From positions 1-32,999 of the forward strand of contig NZ_DYXM01000181.1 of NCBI RefSeq assembly GCF_020742175.1: a stretch of 32,999 bases of DNA, written 5' to 3'. The notes under the pieces were generated by a model, which saw only the letters and a list, made by a program, of their open reading frames with translations, searched no databases and was not told where the DNA came from. Positions 24,287 to 31,830 of the stretch are shown in pieces (position 1 is the stretch's first letter; each line of letters starts with the position of its first letter). This stretch comes from Dietzia timorensis. GTDB taxonomy: Bacteria > Actinomycetota > Actinomycetes > Mycobacteriales > Mycobacteriaceae. The translations under genes were made by a program, and so were the position numbers.

Positions 24287-25665
24287 GCGCACCGGCCGGC
24301 GAACGACCCGCCCATATCGAGGCGGGCCTCGGCGCAGCACACGTCCCCGCGCAGGGGGATGACGTCGCCGCTCCGCTCCCCCACGCGGGCCTCGCCGTCG
24401 CGGTCGTCGGCGCGCGGGACTGCGGGGCGGGCGAGCTCGCCGCCGAGCTGCGCGCCCACACCGCGGCCAACATCACCGAAACCCTCGGCGCGGCCGGCCC
24501 CGAGGCGCCGGCATCGACTTCGTCGACCGAGGCGATCGATGTCGTGCTCGTCGCCGTCGACCTCATCTGCCCGATCCGTCCGGACGACATGGAGGCGATC
24601 GTCGCGCTCGCCGGGCGGTTCCCGGTGGCGGTGGTGTTGGTTCGCGCCGAGCGCTACACGGACATCGCGGGCACCGTGGACACCATCGCCGGTCAGCTGC
24701 GCGAGCACGATGTCGCGGACCCGCTACTTTGGGCGCGCCTCCTCGACTCGCATGCCTGCGCTACTGCGGCCGGGCTGGATGCGCCGGAAGGAGCGGACGC
24801 GCTGCTTCGCGCCGCGCGGGATCGCGCTCGGCGCGGCGGGCGCGGTACGCCCGGCGTCATACACGGTGGTTTTCCCGCGCCGCAGGACGGCGCGCGGCAG
24901 GCGCGTGAAGCGCAGGCCACGCTCGACTGGCTGCAACGCGCCAGAACCGAGTCGGTGACGGCGCGCTCGGCCGTGCTCCGGCAGCAATCCCATGGGGCAC
25001 GGATCGGGCTGCAGGCGCTGGTGTCCCGGCAATTGCGCGAGCTCGCCGCGGACGCGAAGAATACGCTCGCCTCGGCCGGGCGGGGCGAGCTGGAGCGCTC
25101 GATCGAGGCGATCGACAACGCATCGGCGGAAACGTCCCGGCAGCTGAGCGAGCGCGCCCGGGCCGAGTCGTCGCGCCTGCGGCGGCGGCATCTCGGCTCC
25201 GACGTGGATGCGCCCGCAGAGACGCCCGCGCAGCTTCGGCTGCATTTCAGCAGGCCTCCCGTGCATCGCGGGGAGGAGGCGATCATGCTGCTCATGGGCG
25301 CGGCCGGCGGCGCCGGTCTCGGGCGTCTCGTCGCCGTGCCGTTCGGCGGATCGTGGGCGGCGATGGCAATCATCATCCCGCTCGCCCTGGCCGCGGGCGC
25401 GGCGCTCGGGTCTCTCGGAGTGCGGGCCCGGCGCGCGGCCGCGTTGCGCAACCACCTCATAAGCGCGACGGTCGAGCACTTCGCCGCGCTTCGTTCCGAG
25501 ATCGATCTCGTGGTCTCCGAGCAGCTTCTGCACGCGGAGGCGGCGATTACCGATGCCTTCGCCTACGACAGCGGTCACAGGGTCAGGGAGATCGAGAAAC
25601 GCATCTCCGCATTCCGGCACTCCATCCGCGGCGGATCACAAGAAACGGCAGGACCACGGTCATGA
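24283..25665 (+). CDS. Dynamin-like-architecture protein with degenerate P-loop and membrane hairpin
   Basis: This is a 460-residue protein with no named family that I can assign. VAVVGARDCGAGELAAELRA (about 39-58) has the shape of a Walker A loop, with Ala49 for Lys and Gly50 for Ser/Thr. VVLVAVDLICPI and VAVVLVRAERYTD recall the G3 and G4 strands of GTPases. A long charged helical region (about 205-320) leads to two adjacent membrane segments (IMLLMGAAGGAGLGRLVAV and WAAMAIIIPLALAAGAALGSL, about 333-379), then another helical region to the end. A GTPase-like head, long helices and a membrane hairpin form the layout of bacterial dynamin-like proteins. Both ends overlap neighbours by 4 bp (ATGA), so the trio is made together. 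Confidence 0.68.
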   Translation: MSAPAGERPAHIEAGLGAAHVPAQGDDVAAPLPHAGLAVAVVGARDCGAGELAAELRAHTAANITETLGAAGPEAPASTSSTEAIDVVLVAVDLICPIRPDDMEAIVALAGRFPVAVVLVRAERYTDIAGTVDTIAGQLREHDVADPLLWARLLDSHACATAAGLDAPEGADALLRAARDRARRGGRGTPGVIHGGFPAPQDGARQAREAQATLDWLQRARTESVTARSAVLRQQSHGARIGLQALVSRQLRELAADAKNTLASAGRGELERSIEAIDNASAETSRQLSERARAESSRLRRRHLGSDVDAPAETPAQLRLHFSRPPVHRGEEAIMLLMGAAGGAGLGRLVAVPFGGSWAAMAIIIPLALAAGAALGSLGVRARRAAALRNHLISATVEHFAALRSEIDLVVSEQLLHAEAAITDAFAYDSGHRVREIEKRISAFRHSIRGGSQETAGPRS

Positions 25666-26102
25666 GCGACTTTTTCGACGCATACCCGTTCGGTGAAGAA
25701 CCCCTCGGCAATGGCGTCAACTACCCGCTGACCACGCCCGCGGGCGACCCGCTCCTCTGCGGGCTCGACAAACTGTCCCTGGCTTCGGCCGATTCGCTCA
25801 GCTTCCGTATCCCGCTGTCCGGGGAGGTCCTCGACATCGGCGACCCGGAAGCGGACATGGACGGCGACGGGTTCATGGAGGCGGTCACGCTGCAGGACGA
25901 ACGCGGATTGACCGTATATAGCGACGAGGACGGCGACCGCGCCATCGATAAGGTCTCGACCGTCCGCTTCGACGGGACCTACGACTCGTGGGAACTCACC
26001 AACCCGAAGGAGCGCACCAAGTTCGGCGGCTTCCTCAACGGGGATCCGGCGCTCAACGAGGACGTCCCGCGCTGGACGTGCACCGGCTGGGGGCGCATCT
26101 AG
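25662..26102 (+). CDS. DUF6802-like protein with DxDGDG repeats
   Basis: This is a 146-residue acidic protein without signal peptide or membrane segment. Two calcium-loop-like stretches are visible: EADMDGDGFMEAVTLQD (about 64-80) and YSDEDGDRAIDKVSTVRFDG (about 86-105). Paired DxDGDG-x-D/E-x-V strands resemble DUF6802/VCBS-type domains common in corynebacterial proteins; the function is unknown. The ATG overlaps the previous stop (ATGA, 25662-25665), so it is the third gene of the coupled operon. Lack of an export signal is unusual for a calcium-repeat protein and suggests either a cytoplasmic role or recruitment through the membrane partner. Confidence 0.7.
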   Translation: MSDFFDAYPFGEEPLGNGVNYPLTTPAGDPLLCGLDKLSLASADSLSFRIPLSGEVLDIGDPEADMDGDGFMEAVTLQDERGLTVYSDEDGDRAIDKVSTVRFDGTYDSWELTNPKERTKFGGFLNGDPALNEDVPRWTCTGWGRI

Positions 26103-26169
26103 CGCGCCTAGGGCGGTTGGCAGCGGCGGCAATTTAGTGGTCTCCGTTCACCACCCGGTCCGCAGCAGT

Positions 26170-26175
26170 CACAAT
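26170..26175 (+). promoter_or_regulatory. Leaderless -10 element (CACAAT) of the histidine kinase gene
   Basis: CACAAT ends 7 nt before ATG 26183, and no Shine-Dalgarno sequence is present. The 80-bp gap after the DUF6802-like gene therefore holds a separate promoter for the two-component pair. Confidence 0.5.
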
Positions 26176-26182
26176 TGAACGC

Positions 26183-27682
26183 ATGCCCTACCGGACAGAT
26201 CGCAGCAAGGCGCCGCACAGCCGCCGATGGTGGTCCTCGGCGCGCCTGCGCATCGTCCTCGGTATCTCGCTGACCACGCTCATCGTCTTCGCCGTCGTCG
26301 CGCTCATCGTGTTCCAGCTGCTGCGCCTGACAGAGCAGCGCGAAACCAACCAGCTCATCGAGCGCAAGGTCGAGGATTTCATCAGCTACGTCGAAAGCGG
26401 CGCCGGCGAGCTGGCGTCGAGCGGTTCGGCATCGACGACCGCGATCATGCGGGCCTTCCTGTCTCAGCAGTATCCGCAGGACGACCAGATCATGATCGCG
26501 ACGTCGCAGGATTCGGGCACCCAGATGACGATGGCGAAGAACGCCGCGGAAAACGATCCCTATTTCGGCGTCGAAGAACGCGCCTCCCTGCTGAATCTGG
26601 CTATCAACAGCCCCGACTCGTCCGGCGTCACCGCCTCGGAGATCCGTTGGGCGAAAGTCACGGTCACCGGCAAGGACGAGGACGCCAATCTACTCGTCGC
26701 GGTGAGCCCACATTCGGCCGAGAACGATATCCAGCGAGTGATGGAGCTGGTGCTCTACGCGCTCGCCATCGGCCTCGTCGTCACCGCACTGCTGTCATGG
26801 GTGCTGGCCGGTTGGGTGATCAGCCCGGTGCGCCGGGTGCGCCATGCCGCACAACGCATTTCCGCCGAGGACCTTTCGCGGCGCGTGCCCGTCTCGGGCG
26901 CGGACGAGTTCGTGGAGCTCGCGCTCACCGTCAACGCGATGCTCGACCGAGTGGAGATCGCGTATTACACCCAGCGCGAGTTCCTCAACGACGCCGGCCA
27001 CGAGCTGCGCACCCCGTTGACGGTGGTTCAGGGCTACCTCGACATCCTCCCGGAGGAGCCCGAAGAACGAAAAGAAACCCTCTTGCTCGTGCAGGACGAG
27101 CTGTCCCGTATGACCCGCATCGTCGAGGATCTACTCCTTCTCGCGCGCTCCCGTCGCCCCGATTTCCTACACCGCTCGGCCACCGAGCTCGAAGAGCTCA
27201 TCCTCGAGGTCGAGATGAAGGCAGAGGTCGTCGCGGACCGCGTGTGGGATGTGCGCCCCGAGGCGCAGTGCACCGCGTGGCTCGACCGCCAGCGCATCAC
27301 CCAGGCACTACTGCAGTTCGCCTCCAACGCGGTCCGCTACACCGAACCGGACAGCCGCATCGAAATCGGTTGCCGCACCTACGCCGAGGACCAACCCCTA
27401 CCGCTCGGACTCACCGCCCCTGACGACGGACCGCAGATCCACTTCTGGGTCCGCGATCACGGCAACGGAATACCGGAGGGCCAGGAGGAGCTGATCTTCC
27501 AGCGTTTCGCCACGGCCCGCGGCCAGCTCCGCGATCGACGTGCCGGCACAGGCCTCGGACTGGCGATCGTGTCGACCATCGCCGCAGCGCACGGCGGAAC
27601 GGCCGGCGCCGCGAATGCCCCGGACGGCGGAGCCTATTTCGCCCTCACGATTCCACTCATTCGCCCGCCAGTTGGGAAATGA
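26183..27682 (+). CDS. Two-component sensor histidine kinase
   Basis: This is a 499-residue membrane kinase. The first membrane segment (about 21-47) and second (about 190-212) enclose an extracellular sensor of about 140 residues with no recognised domain. A HAMP linker (SPVRRVRHAAQRISAEDLSRRV) follows, then the dimerisation/phospho-acceptor helix with His273 in DAGHELRTPLT. The ATPase domain has an N box (QFASNAVRYT), G1 (DHGNGIPEG), F box (QRFAT) and G2 (GTGLGLAIV). All catalytic features are intact. The cognate regulator is the OmpR-type gene 172 bp downstream. The stimulus is unknown; the location suggests an envelope signal. Confidence 0.95.
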   Translation: MPYRTDRSKAPHSRRWWSSARLRIVLGISLTTLIVFAVVALIVFQLLRLTEQRETNQLIERKVEDFISYVESGAGELASSGSASTTAIMRAFLSQQYPQDDQIMIATSQDSGTQMTMAKNAAENDPYFGVEERASLLNLAINSPDSSGVTASEIRWAKVTVTGKDEDANLLVAVSPHSAENDIQRVMELVLYALAIGLVVTALLSWVLAGWVISPVRRVRHAAQRISAEDLSRRVPVSGADEFVELALTVNAMLDRVEIAYYTQREFLNDAGHELRTPLTVVQGYLDILPEEPEERKETLLLVQDELSRMTRIVEDLLLLARSRRPDFLHRSATELEELILEVEMKAEVVADRVWDVRPEAQCTAWLDRQRITQALLQFASNAVRYTEPDSRIEIGCRTYAEDQPLPLGLTAPDDGPQIHFWVRDHGNGIPEGQEELIFQRFATARGQLRDRRAGTGLGLAIVSTIAAAHGGTAGAANAPDGGAYFALTIPLIRPPVGK

Positions 27683-27720
27683 GACAACGTGAACGTCCCG
27701 ATATCCGTAGTATCTGGTCT

Positions 27721-27726
27721 TATAGT
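27721..27726 (+). promoter_or_regulatory. -10 element (TATAGT) between kinase and regulator genes
   Basis: TATAGT stands in an AT-rich patch. It would start transcription near 27734, exactly at an ATG that opens a 17-codon ORF, and then reach the response-regulator gene after about 120 nt. It allows the regulator to be expressed apart from the kinase. Confidence 0.5.
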
Positions 27727-27733
27727 TGAAACA

Positions 27734-27787
27734 ATGGCACTCAAGCGTGTCGCCTACGGCGTCGTCTATGCTCGTGCGAGGTTTTAG
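27734..27787 (+). CDS. Possible 17-aa leader peptide upstream of the response regulator
   Basis: ATG 27734 lies exactly 7 nt after TATAGT, so the predicted transcript would start at this ATG. The ORF reads MALKRVAYGVVYARARF and stops at 27785-27787, 67 bp before the regulator start. It has no run of one amino acid that would mark a classical attenuator. Coding is supported only by promoter spacing. Confidence 0.3.
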   Translation: MALKRVAYGVVYARARF

Positions 27788-27854
27788 ATAGCGCAGCATG
27801 GACGCCCAGCGCCCAGGCGGCGGACCCGATCAAGTCGATTTTGGAGGACACTAG

Positions 27855-28526
27855 GTGAAAAGCATCCTGGTGGTCGAGGACGATGAGCTGATCCGCTCAA
27901 TGCTCGTCAAGGCACTTTCGGAAGCCGAGTACACACCTTTGGAGGCGGCGGATGGTGAAAGTGCCCGCGCCATCTTGTCGTCGATCTCCGATATCGATTT
28001 GGTGATTCTCGATATCGGCCTCCCGGACATCGACGGTTTCGAGCTGCTGCGGCTGGAGCGCGAGCGCGGTCTTGCGTCGCCGGTCATCATCGTCACCGCC
28101 CGCGACAGCATCGATGACACGGTCGAGGGCCTCGATTCGGGCGCAAACGACTACATGTCGAAGCCGTTTCGCGTTCCGGAGCTGCTCGCTCGGATCCGGC
28201 TGCGGCTCAAGGAGCACGACGATTCCGCGGGCGACGATTCGACGTCGATCATCGAGCACGGTGGGCTGCGACTCGATATCCGCACCCGCCGAGTCGAGGT
28301 CGACGGGCAGATCGTCGAGCTGACCAACCGCGAGTTCGCGCTGCTCGAGCTGCTCATGCGCCGCAAAGGCGAGACGATCAGCCGGATTCAGCTGCTCGAG
28401 AGCGTGTGGGGAATGGAGTTCGATCCGGGCTCGAACATCGTCAACGTCTACATTCGTTCCCTGCGCCGTAAGATCGGCGAGCAGAAGGTGCAGACGATCC
28501 GCGGTGTCGGCTACCGCGTCGGTTAG
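27855..28526 (+). CDS. OmpR/PhoB family response regulator
   Basis: The product is 223 residues. The receiver domain (about 1-115) has the acidic pair VVEDDE, phospho-acceptor Asp53 in VILDIGLPDIDGFE, VTARDS and the Lys of MSKPF. The winged-helix domain (about 130-223) shows LTNREFALLELLMRR, VWGMEFDPGSNIVNVYIRSLRRKI and the C-terminal TIRGVGYRVG. GTG 27855 has GGAGG at 27843-27847, 7 nt upstream. It is the partner of the kinase just upstream (kinase-first order). Its stop codon overlaps the stop of the convergent methyltransferase gene. Confidence 0.96.
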   Translation: MKSILVVEDDELIRSMLVKALSEAEYTPLEAADGESARAILSSISDIDLVILDIGLPDIDGFELLRLERERGLASPVIIVTARDSIDDTVEGLDSGANDYMSKPFRVPELLARIRLRLKEHDDSAGDDSTSIIEHGGLRLDIRTRRVEVDGQIVELTNREFALLELLMRRKGETISRIQLLESVWGMEFDPGSNIVNVYIRSLRRKIGEQKVQTIRGVGYRVG

Positions 28527-29380
28527 TCTTTCGCTTTCGCGGTTTTCTCCAGCACGAGCACGAGATTCGACACGGCGGCTTCCCGCATGCCTGGTATGCG
28601 CGTGCACCACCACGCCCACCACGGGTGGTAGCGCGGAAATCCGGCGAGGAATCGAGCACGGCCCTCGACGTCCGCCGATCTCGCCCAACGCAACCCCTCG
28701 GCACATCCGACCTTGAACAACGAGGTCCCGAAGTAATTCTTCGGGCGGTGCCCGTGCTTGCGCTCGTACATCCGCGCCGCCCGCGCCCCGCCAAGATAGT
28801 GCGTGAGACCCATTTCGTGCCCACCGAACGGCCCGTACCAGAGGGTGTACGACAGGACCACAAGCCCGCCGGGCTTGGTGACGCGCAGCATTTCCTCGGC
28901 GAGTGTCCACGGCTGCGGGACGTGCTCGGCCACGTTCGACGAGAAGCAGATGTCGATGCTGCCGGTGGCGAAGGGCAGTTCCATTCCCGATCCGCGCACG
29001 ACGTCCCGGTGCTCGATCCCGGCCGCGGACAATTCCCGCGTGTCCGGTTCGACCGCGACGTACCACGCTCCGACCTCGGCGAATTCGTCGCGGAAGTAGC
29101 CGGGCCCGCCACCGACGTCAAGGACCGTCGACCCGGCAAGGCGTGCGGACTCGCCGCGAGCGCCGCGGTGGAGGTCGTCGAGTAGCTCTCGGGTGTCCCG
29201 CGCGAGCCCGCGATAGAACACCTCGGGATCCGACTGCTCCAGCGGGAACGACTTCAACAATCCCAGGGACCGGGACAACGTCGCGCGGCGGGCGACGAAG
29301 CGGAGCGCTGCCGGACGCGCGCCGGGCACGAATTGCTCCACCTTCGCCCGACCTCGCCGGATCGACTGAAGAATACTCAC
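28523..29380 (-). CDS. Class I SAM-dependent methyltransferase (Rv0224c type)
   Basis: The product is 285 residues. SAM-binding motif I is STVLDVGGGPGYFRDEFAE, motif II YVAVEPDTREL, then MELPFATGSIDICFSSNVAEHVPQP and LRVTKPGGLVVLSYTLWYGPFGGHE. A Trp-rich C-terminal part (RYHPWWAWWCTRIPGM) suggests membrane or lipid contact. In M. tuberculosis a similar gene (Rv0224c) is next to a glycosyltransferase (Rv0225), as here with insertions between. The substrate is unknown. GTG 29380 overlaps the stop of the upstream gene (GTGA), so it is translationally coupled to the putative anti-sigma gene. Confidence 0.88.
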   Translation of the reverse strand: MSILQSIRRGRAKVEQFVPGARPAALRFVARRATLSRSLGLLKSFPLEQSDPEVFYRGLARDTRELLDDLHRGARGESARLAGSTVLDVGGGPGYFRDEFAEVGAWYVAVEPDTRELSAAGIEHRDVVRGSGMELPFATGSIDICFSSNVAEHVPQPWTLAEEMLRVTKPGGLVVLSYTLWYGPFGGHEMGLTHYLGGARAARMYERKHGHRPKNYFGTSLFKVGCAEGLRWARSADVEGRARFLAGFPRYHPWWAWWCTRIPGMREAAVSNLVLVLEKTAKAKD

Positions 29381-30864
29381 CGGCGTACTGCGCCCGCCCC
29401 GCGCGAACGCTGAGCACGCCGCTCGGCCGCCTCGCTCGTCCTCACTACGGTCGATTCTTTGCTCGGGGCGGGCTCGTCGTCGCCTTCGTCGCCATCGCTC
29501 TCGTCACCACCCGCGGAGGTGGGCGTCGCCTCTGCCTGCTCGCGCGGGGCGGGGGACGCGTCAGTCGTGACGTCGGACGTGCGGGTGTCGCCGGCGGTCG
29601 GAACCGCGCTGTCCGACGTCGAGGTCTGCTCGGTCGCACCGGATGCCGCTTCAGCAGTCGTGATCTGCGTGGTCCCGGACTCAGTCGTCGTCCCGGTGGT
29701 CGAAGTTCTAGCCGAATCGTCGGCGTCGGTGTCTTCCCCGTTCACGACGACGCAGATCACCCAGTCGGTGCCGAAGCTGCATCGGCGGCTGTTCGATTCG
29801 CGCCCGGTCGTCTCCTCCTGCGTGCTGGGTACTGACTCGACCGTGGTGGTCGCAGGCGTCGTCGCCGAGGTCGTCGTCACGGAAGGCGTCTCCGACCCGG
29901 ACGCTTCCGATGTCTCGCTCGCCGAGGTGGCTGTTGTGTTCGTCCCGGGCGCCGCGGTCAGCGTCGCGCGGGTGGTGTGCACGTCGCCGTCAGGCGTCGA
30001 CACCGAGGGTACCGCCGTGATCGTCCTCGCGCTGGTCGCTTCCGTTCGAGTGGATTTGTCCTCCTCGGTGTTGCGGGGAGTGATCAGATCCTCCCGGGGG
30101 CCCTGCTCCGGGACCTCAGCCGACGTGATCGGCGGCGTGACGTCGTCGCGCTCGGGCTCCGGTTCGACGGGCACCGGGGCGGGCGGTTGGGGGGGAGGAT
30201 CGATCGGCGAATTCGGTGCCTCGGCGCGCGTCGTCCGATGCTTCTCATCGCCGACGCTCGGGCTCGATTCGATTGACGAGGTCTCCGATTTGCTTGCCGA
30301 CGTCGACGACTCCGAGCTGGCACTCGAACTCTCAGTTTCGGAACTCGCCGTCGTCTCGGAGGACGATGAGATCTCGCTCGGATCGCCTTCGCCCGTGGCG
30401 TCGGCACTCTCGCTCGTCGTCGCGGCCGGGGGAACCGGGTCCTGCGTCCCTTCGGAGTTGAGCGCGAAGCCGCCGACAACCGCGGTGGCGACTACGCCGA
30501 CGGTCGCGGCCACCGCGACCACGGTTCCCAAGCCGACTCCCCCTGCGATACCCGCGGCCCCGGCCGCACCTGCGGCCCCCGCCACTGCGGCGGCGCCACC
30601 AGCCCCGGCTCCGGCACCGGCGGCTCCCATCGTGCCGGCGCCGGCTGCCGCGGCGGTTCCTCCGGAACCGGAGGCCAGGGAGGCCACGCCGCCGGCGAGG
30701 GCTGCGGCACCTGCGGAACCGGCGATAACGGTGAACCCGTCAGCCGAAGGCAGGCCGGCGCGCGCCGAACCCAGCAGTGATGACAGGGGTGACCCTGCCA
30801 ACTCACCGCCTTCGAGCAATCGCTCGAGTTCGTCGCCCCCACCGGGCAAGCTCTCGCCGTTCAC
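29377..30864 (-). CDS. Single-pass Ser/Thr-rich protein, putative anti-sigma partner
   Basis: The product is 495 residues, of unassigned family. A short N-terminal part (DELERLLEGGELAGSPLSSLL, about 11-31) resembles the start of small anti-sigma-like proteins paired with actinobacterial sigma factors. An Ala/Gly-rich region leads to one membrane segment (VGLGTVVAVAATVGVVATAVVGGFAL, about 110-135). The remaining 350 residues are rich in Ser, Thr, Glu and Pro, with a single conserved-looking island, RRCSFGTDWVICVVVNGED, whose two Cys could form a disulfide. Predicted topology is cytoplasmic N-terminus and extracellular stalk. GTG 30864 follows GGAG. It lies behind the sigma gene on the same strand but has its own promoter. 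The anti-sigma role is inference from position and topology. Confidence 0.72.
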   Translation of the reverse strand: MNGESLPGGGDELERLLEGGELAGSPLSSLLGSARAGLPSADGFTVIAGSAGAAALAGGVASLASGSGGTAAAAGAGTMGAAGAGAGAGGAAAVAGAAGAAGAAGIAGGVGLGTVVAVAATVGVVATAVVGGFALNSEGTQDPVPPAATTSESADATGEGDPSEISSSSETTASSETESSSASSESSTSASKSETSSIESSPSVGDEKHRTTRAEAPNSPIDPPPQPPAPVPVEPEPERDDVTPPITSAEVPEQGPREDLITPRNTEEDKSTRTEATSARTITAVPSVSTPDGDVHTTRATLTAAPGTNTTATSASETSEASGSETPSVTTTSATTPATTTVESVPSTQEETTGRESNSRRCSFGTDWVICVVVNGEDTDADDSARTSTTGTTTESGTTQITTAEAASGATEQTSTSDSAVPTAGDTRTSDVTTDASPAPREQAEATPTSAGGDESDGDEGDDEPAPSKESTVVRTSEAAERRAQRSRGAGAVRR

Positions 30865-30874
30865 ACTTCTCCAG

Positions 30875-30903
30875 TCCCTAAAGAAGAAATTTCGTTACGC
30901 CAA
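30875..30903 (-). promoter_or_regulatory. Promoter of the Ser/Thr-rich protein gene with CGTAACG repeats upstream
   Basis: TTGGCG (complement of 30898-30903), a 17-nt spacer and TAGGGA (complement of 30875-30880) form a good sigma-70-like promoter in an AT-rich island (about 30880-30980). CGTAACG occurs at the -35 edge (30893-30899) and again upstream (30931-30937), with a related CGTTATC at 30908-30914, which may be binding sites. Confidence 0.5.
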
Positions 30904-31005
30904 CTTAGATAACGATCACATATCAATAACCGTTACGGCCTTTATTTTTTCCAACTCTTCCGTCATCATGTCCAAGTTTGAAAAGCATTCGCGATCTGAT
31001 GCGGA

Positions 31006-31830
31006 TTATCCATCGGGAGGGTCCCCTCTCTTGCTTGGACGTCCCCTGGCCGTGGTTCGCACCGCTGACCGAGTCTTCCTGGTTCCGCCTCGATCCGCGG
31101 GATATTCCGCCGATCCGGACGCCGAGGGCCCGCGACCCACGTCACGTTCCGCGACGAGCTGTTTTTCAAGGTTCTTCAAACCACGGTGGGACGACGTACG
31201 GACCGCGCCCGAGTTCTTCCCCAACACCTCGCCGGCACTTACCGCGTCCAAACCCACGATCGTGCGAAGGAATACTGCTTCCGCCTGCTCTTTGGGCAGA
31301 GCGGCGATGCGTGCCATGGCGCGCGCCGTGGACATAGAGTCCTCGACGCTTTGGTGCGTATCGGACTCCCCGGCGAGGATTTCGGCGAAATCGTCGATAC
31401 CGACGGAAGCCTGTGGCCGGGATTTCTGGCGCCGGAAGTGAGTGAGCGCGCGGTGGCGGCCGATGCCGATGACCCACGCGCCGATGGTGTCCGCGCCGCC
31501 GACGTAGCGCGGCAAGCTCCGCATGACCTCGACCCAGGTGTCCGAGGCGACATCGTCGGCATCGCGCCCGACCATGAGTCCGAGGTAGCGCACGAGGCGA
31601 GGATTGAGCACCGCGAACAGCACCCCGATGGCCTTGGAATCGCCGTTGACGGCGGCCGCGACGACCTCCTCGGAGAGCCCCGCTATCGCTCGGGGTTTTT
31701 CCTCATCCTCTCCCAGTTCCTGACGACGTGCGGACGAGCCTGCCGCAGGGGCGCCCGATCCGCTGCGGAATCCGGATTCGGAGGGGTCGGGTTCGGAGGA
31801 GCCGGGAATCGGCGTCGACGACGGTGCCAC
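31006..31830 (-). CDS. ECF-type RNA polymerase sigma factor
   Basis: The product is 274 residues. Region 2 (about 75-145) shows AIGVLFAVLNPRLVRYLGLMVG, DADDVASDTWVEVMRSL and the -10-recognition part WVIGIGRHRALTHFRRQ. Region 4 (about 190-240) shows IAALPKEQAEAVFLRTIVGLD and the helix-turn-helix GEVLGKNSGAVRTSSHRGL. Regions 1.1 and 3 are absent, as in ECF sigmas. The N-terminal 60 residues and C-terminal 45 are low-complexity extensions. GTG 31830 is chosen because GGAGG (complement of 31837-31841) lies 6 nt before it; the longer GTG 31911 start lies directly against a TAGGGC -10. The probable membrane partner is the next gene downstream. Confidence 0.88.
   Translation of the reverse strand: MAPSSTPIPGSSEPDPSESGFRSGSGAPAAGSSARRQELGEDEEKPRAIAGLSEEVVAAAVNGDSKAIGVLFAVLNPRLVRYLGLMVGRDADDVASDTWVEVMRSLPRYVGGADTIGAWVIGIGRHRALTHFRRQKSRPQASVGIDDFAEILAGESDTHQSVEDSMSTARAMARIAALPKEQAEAVFLRTIVGLDAVSAGEVLGKNSGAVRTSSHRGLKNLEKQLVAERDVGRGPSASGSAEYPADRGGTRKTRSAVRTTARGRPSKRGDPPDG

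Noticed and set aside
29459..31441. A 660-codon plus-strand frame opposite the Ser/Thr-rich protein and sigma gene
   Set aside because: It spans two minus-strand genes and their promoter. The minus frames contain Shine-Dalgarno starts, a membrane segment and sigma domains, while the plus frame is a Val/Ser/Ala-rich mirror.
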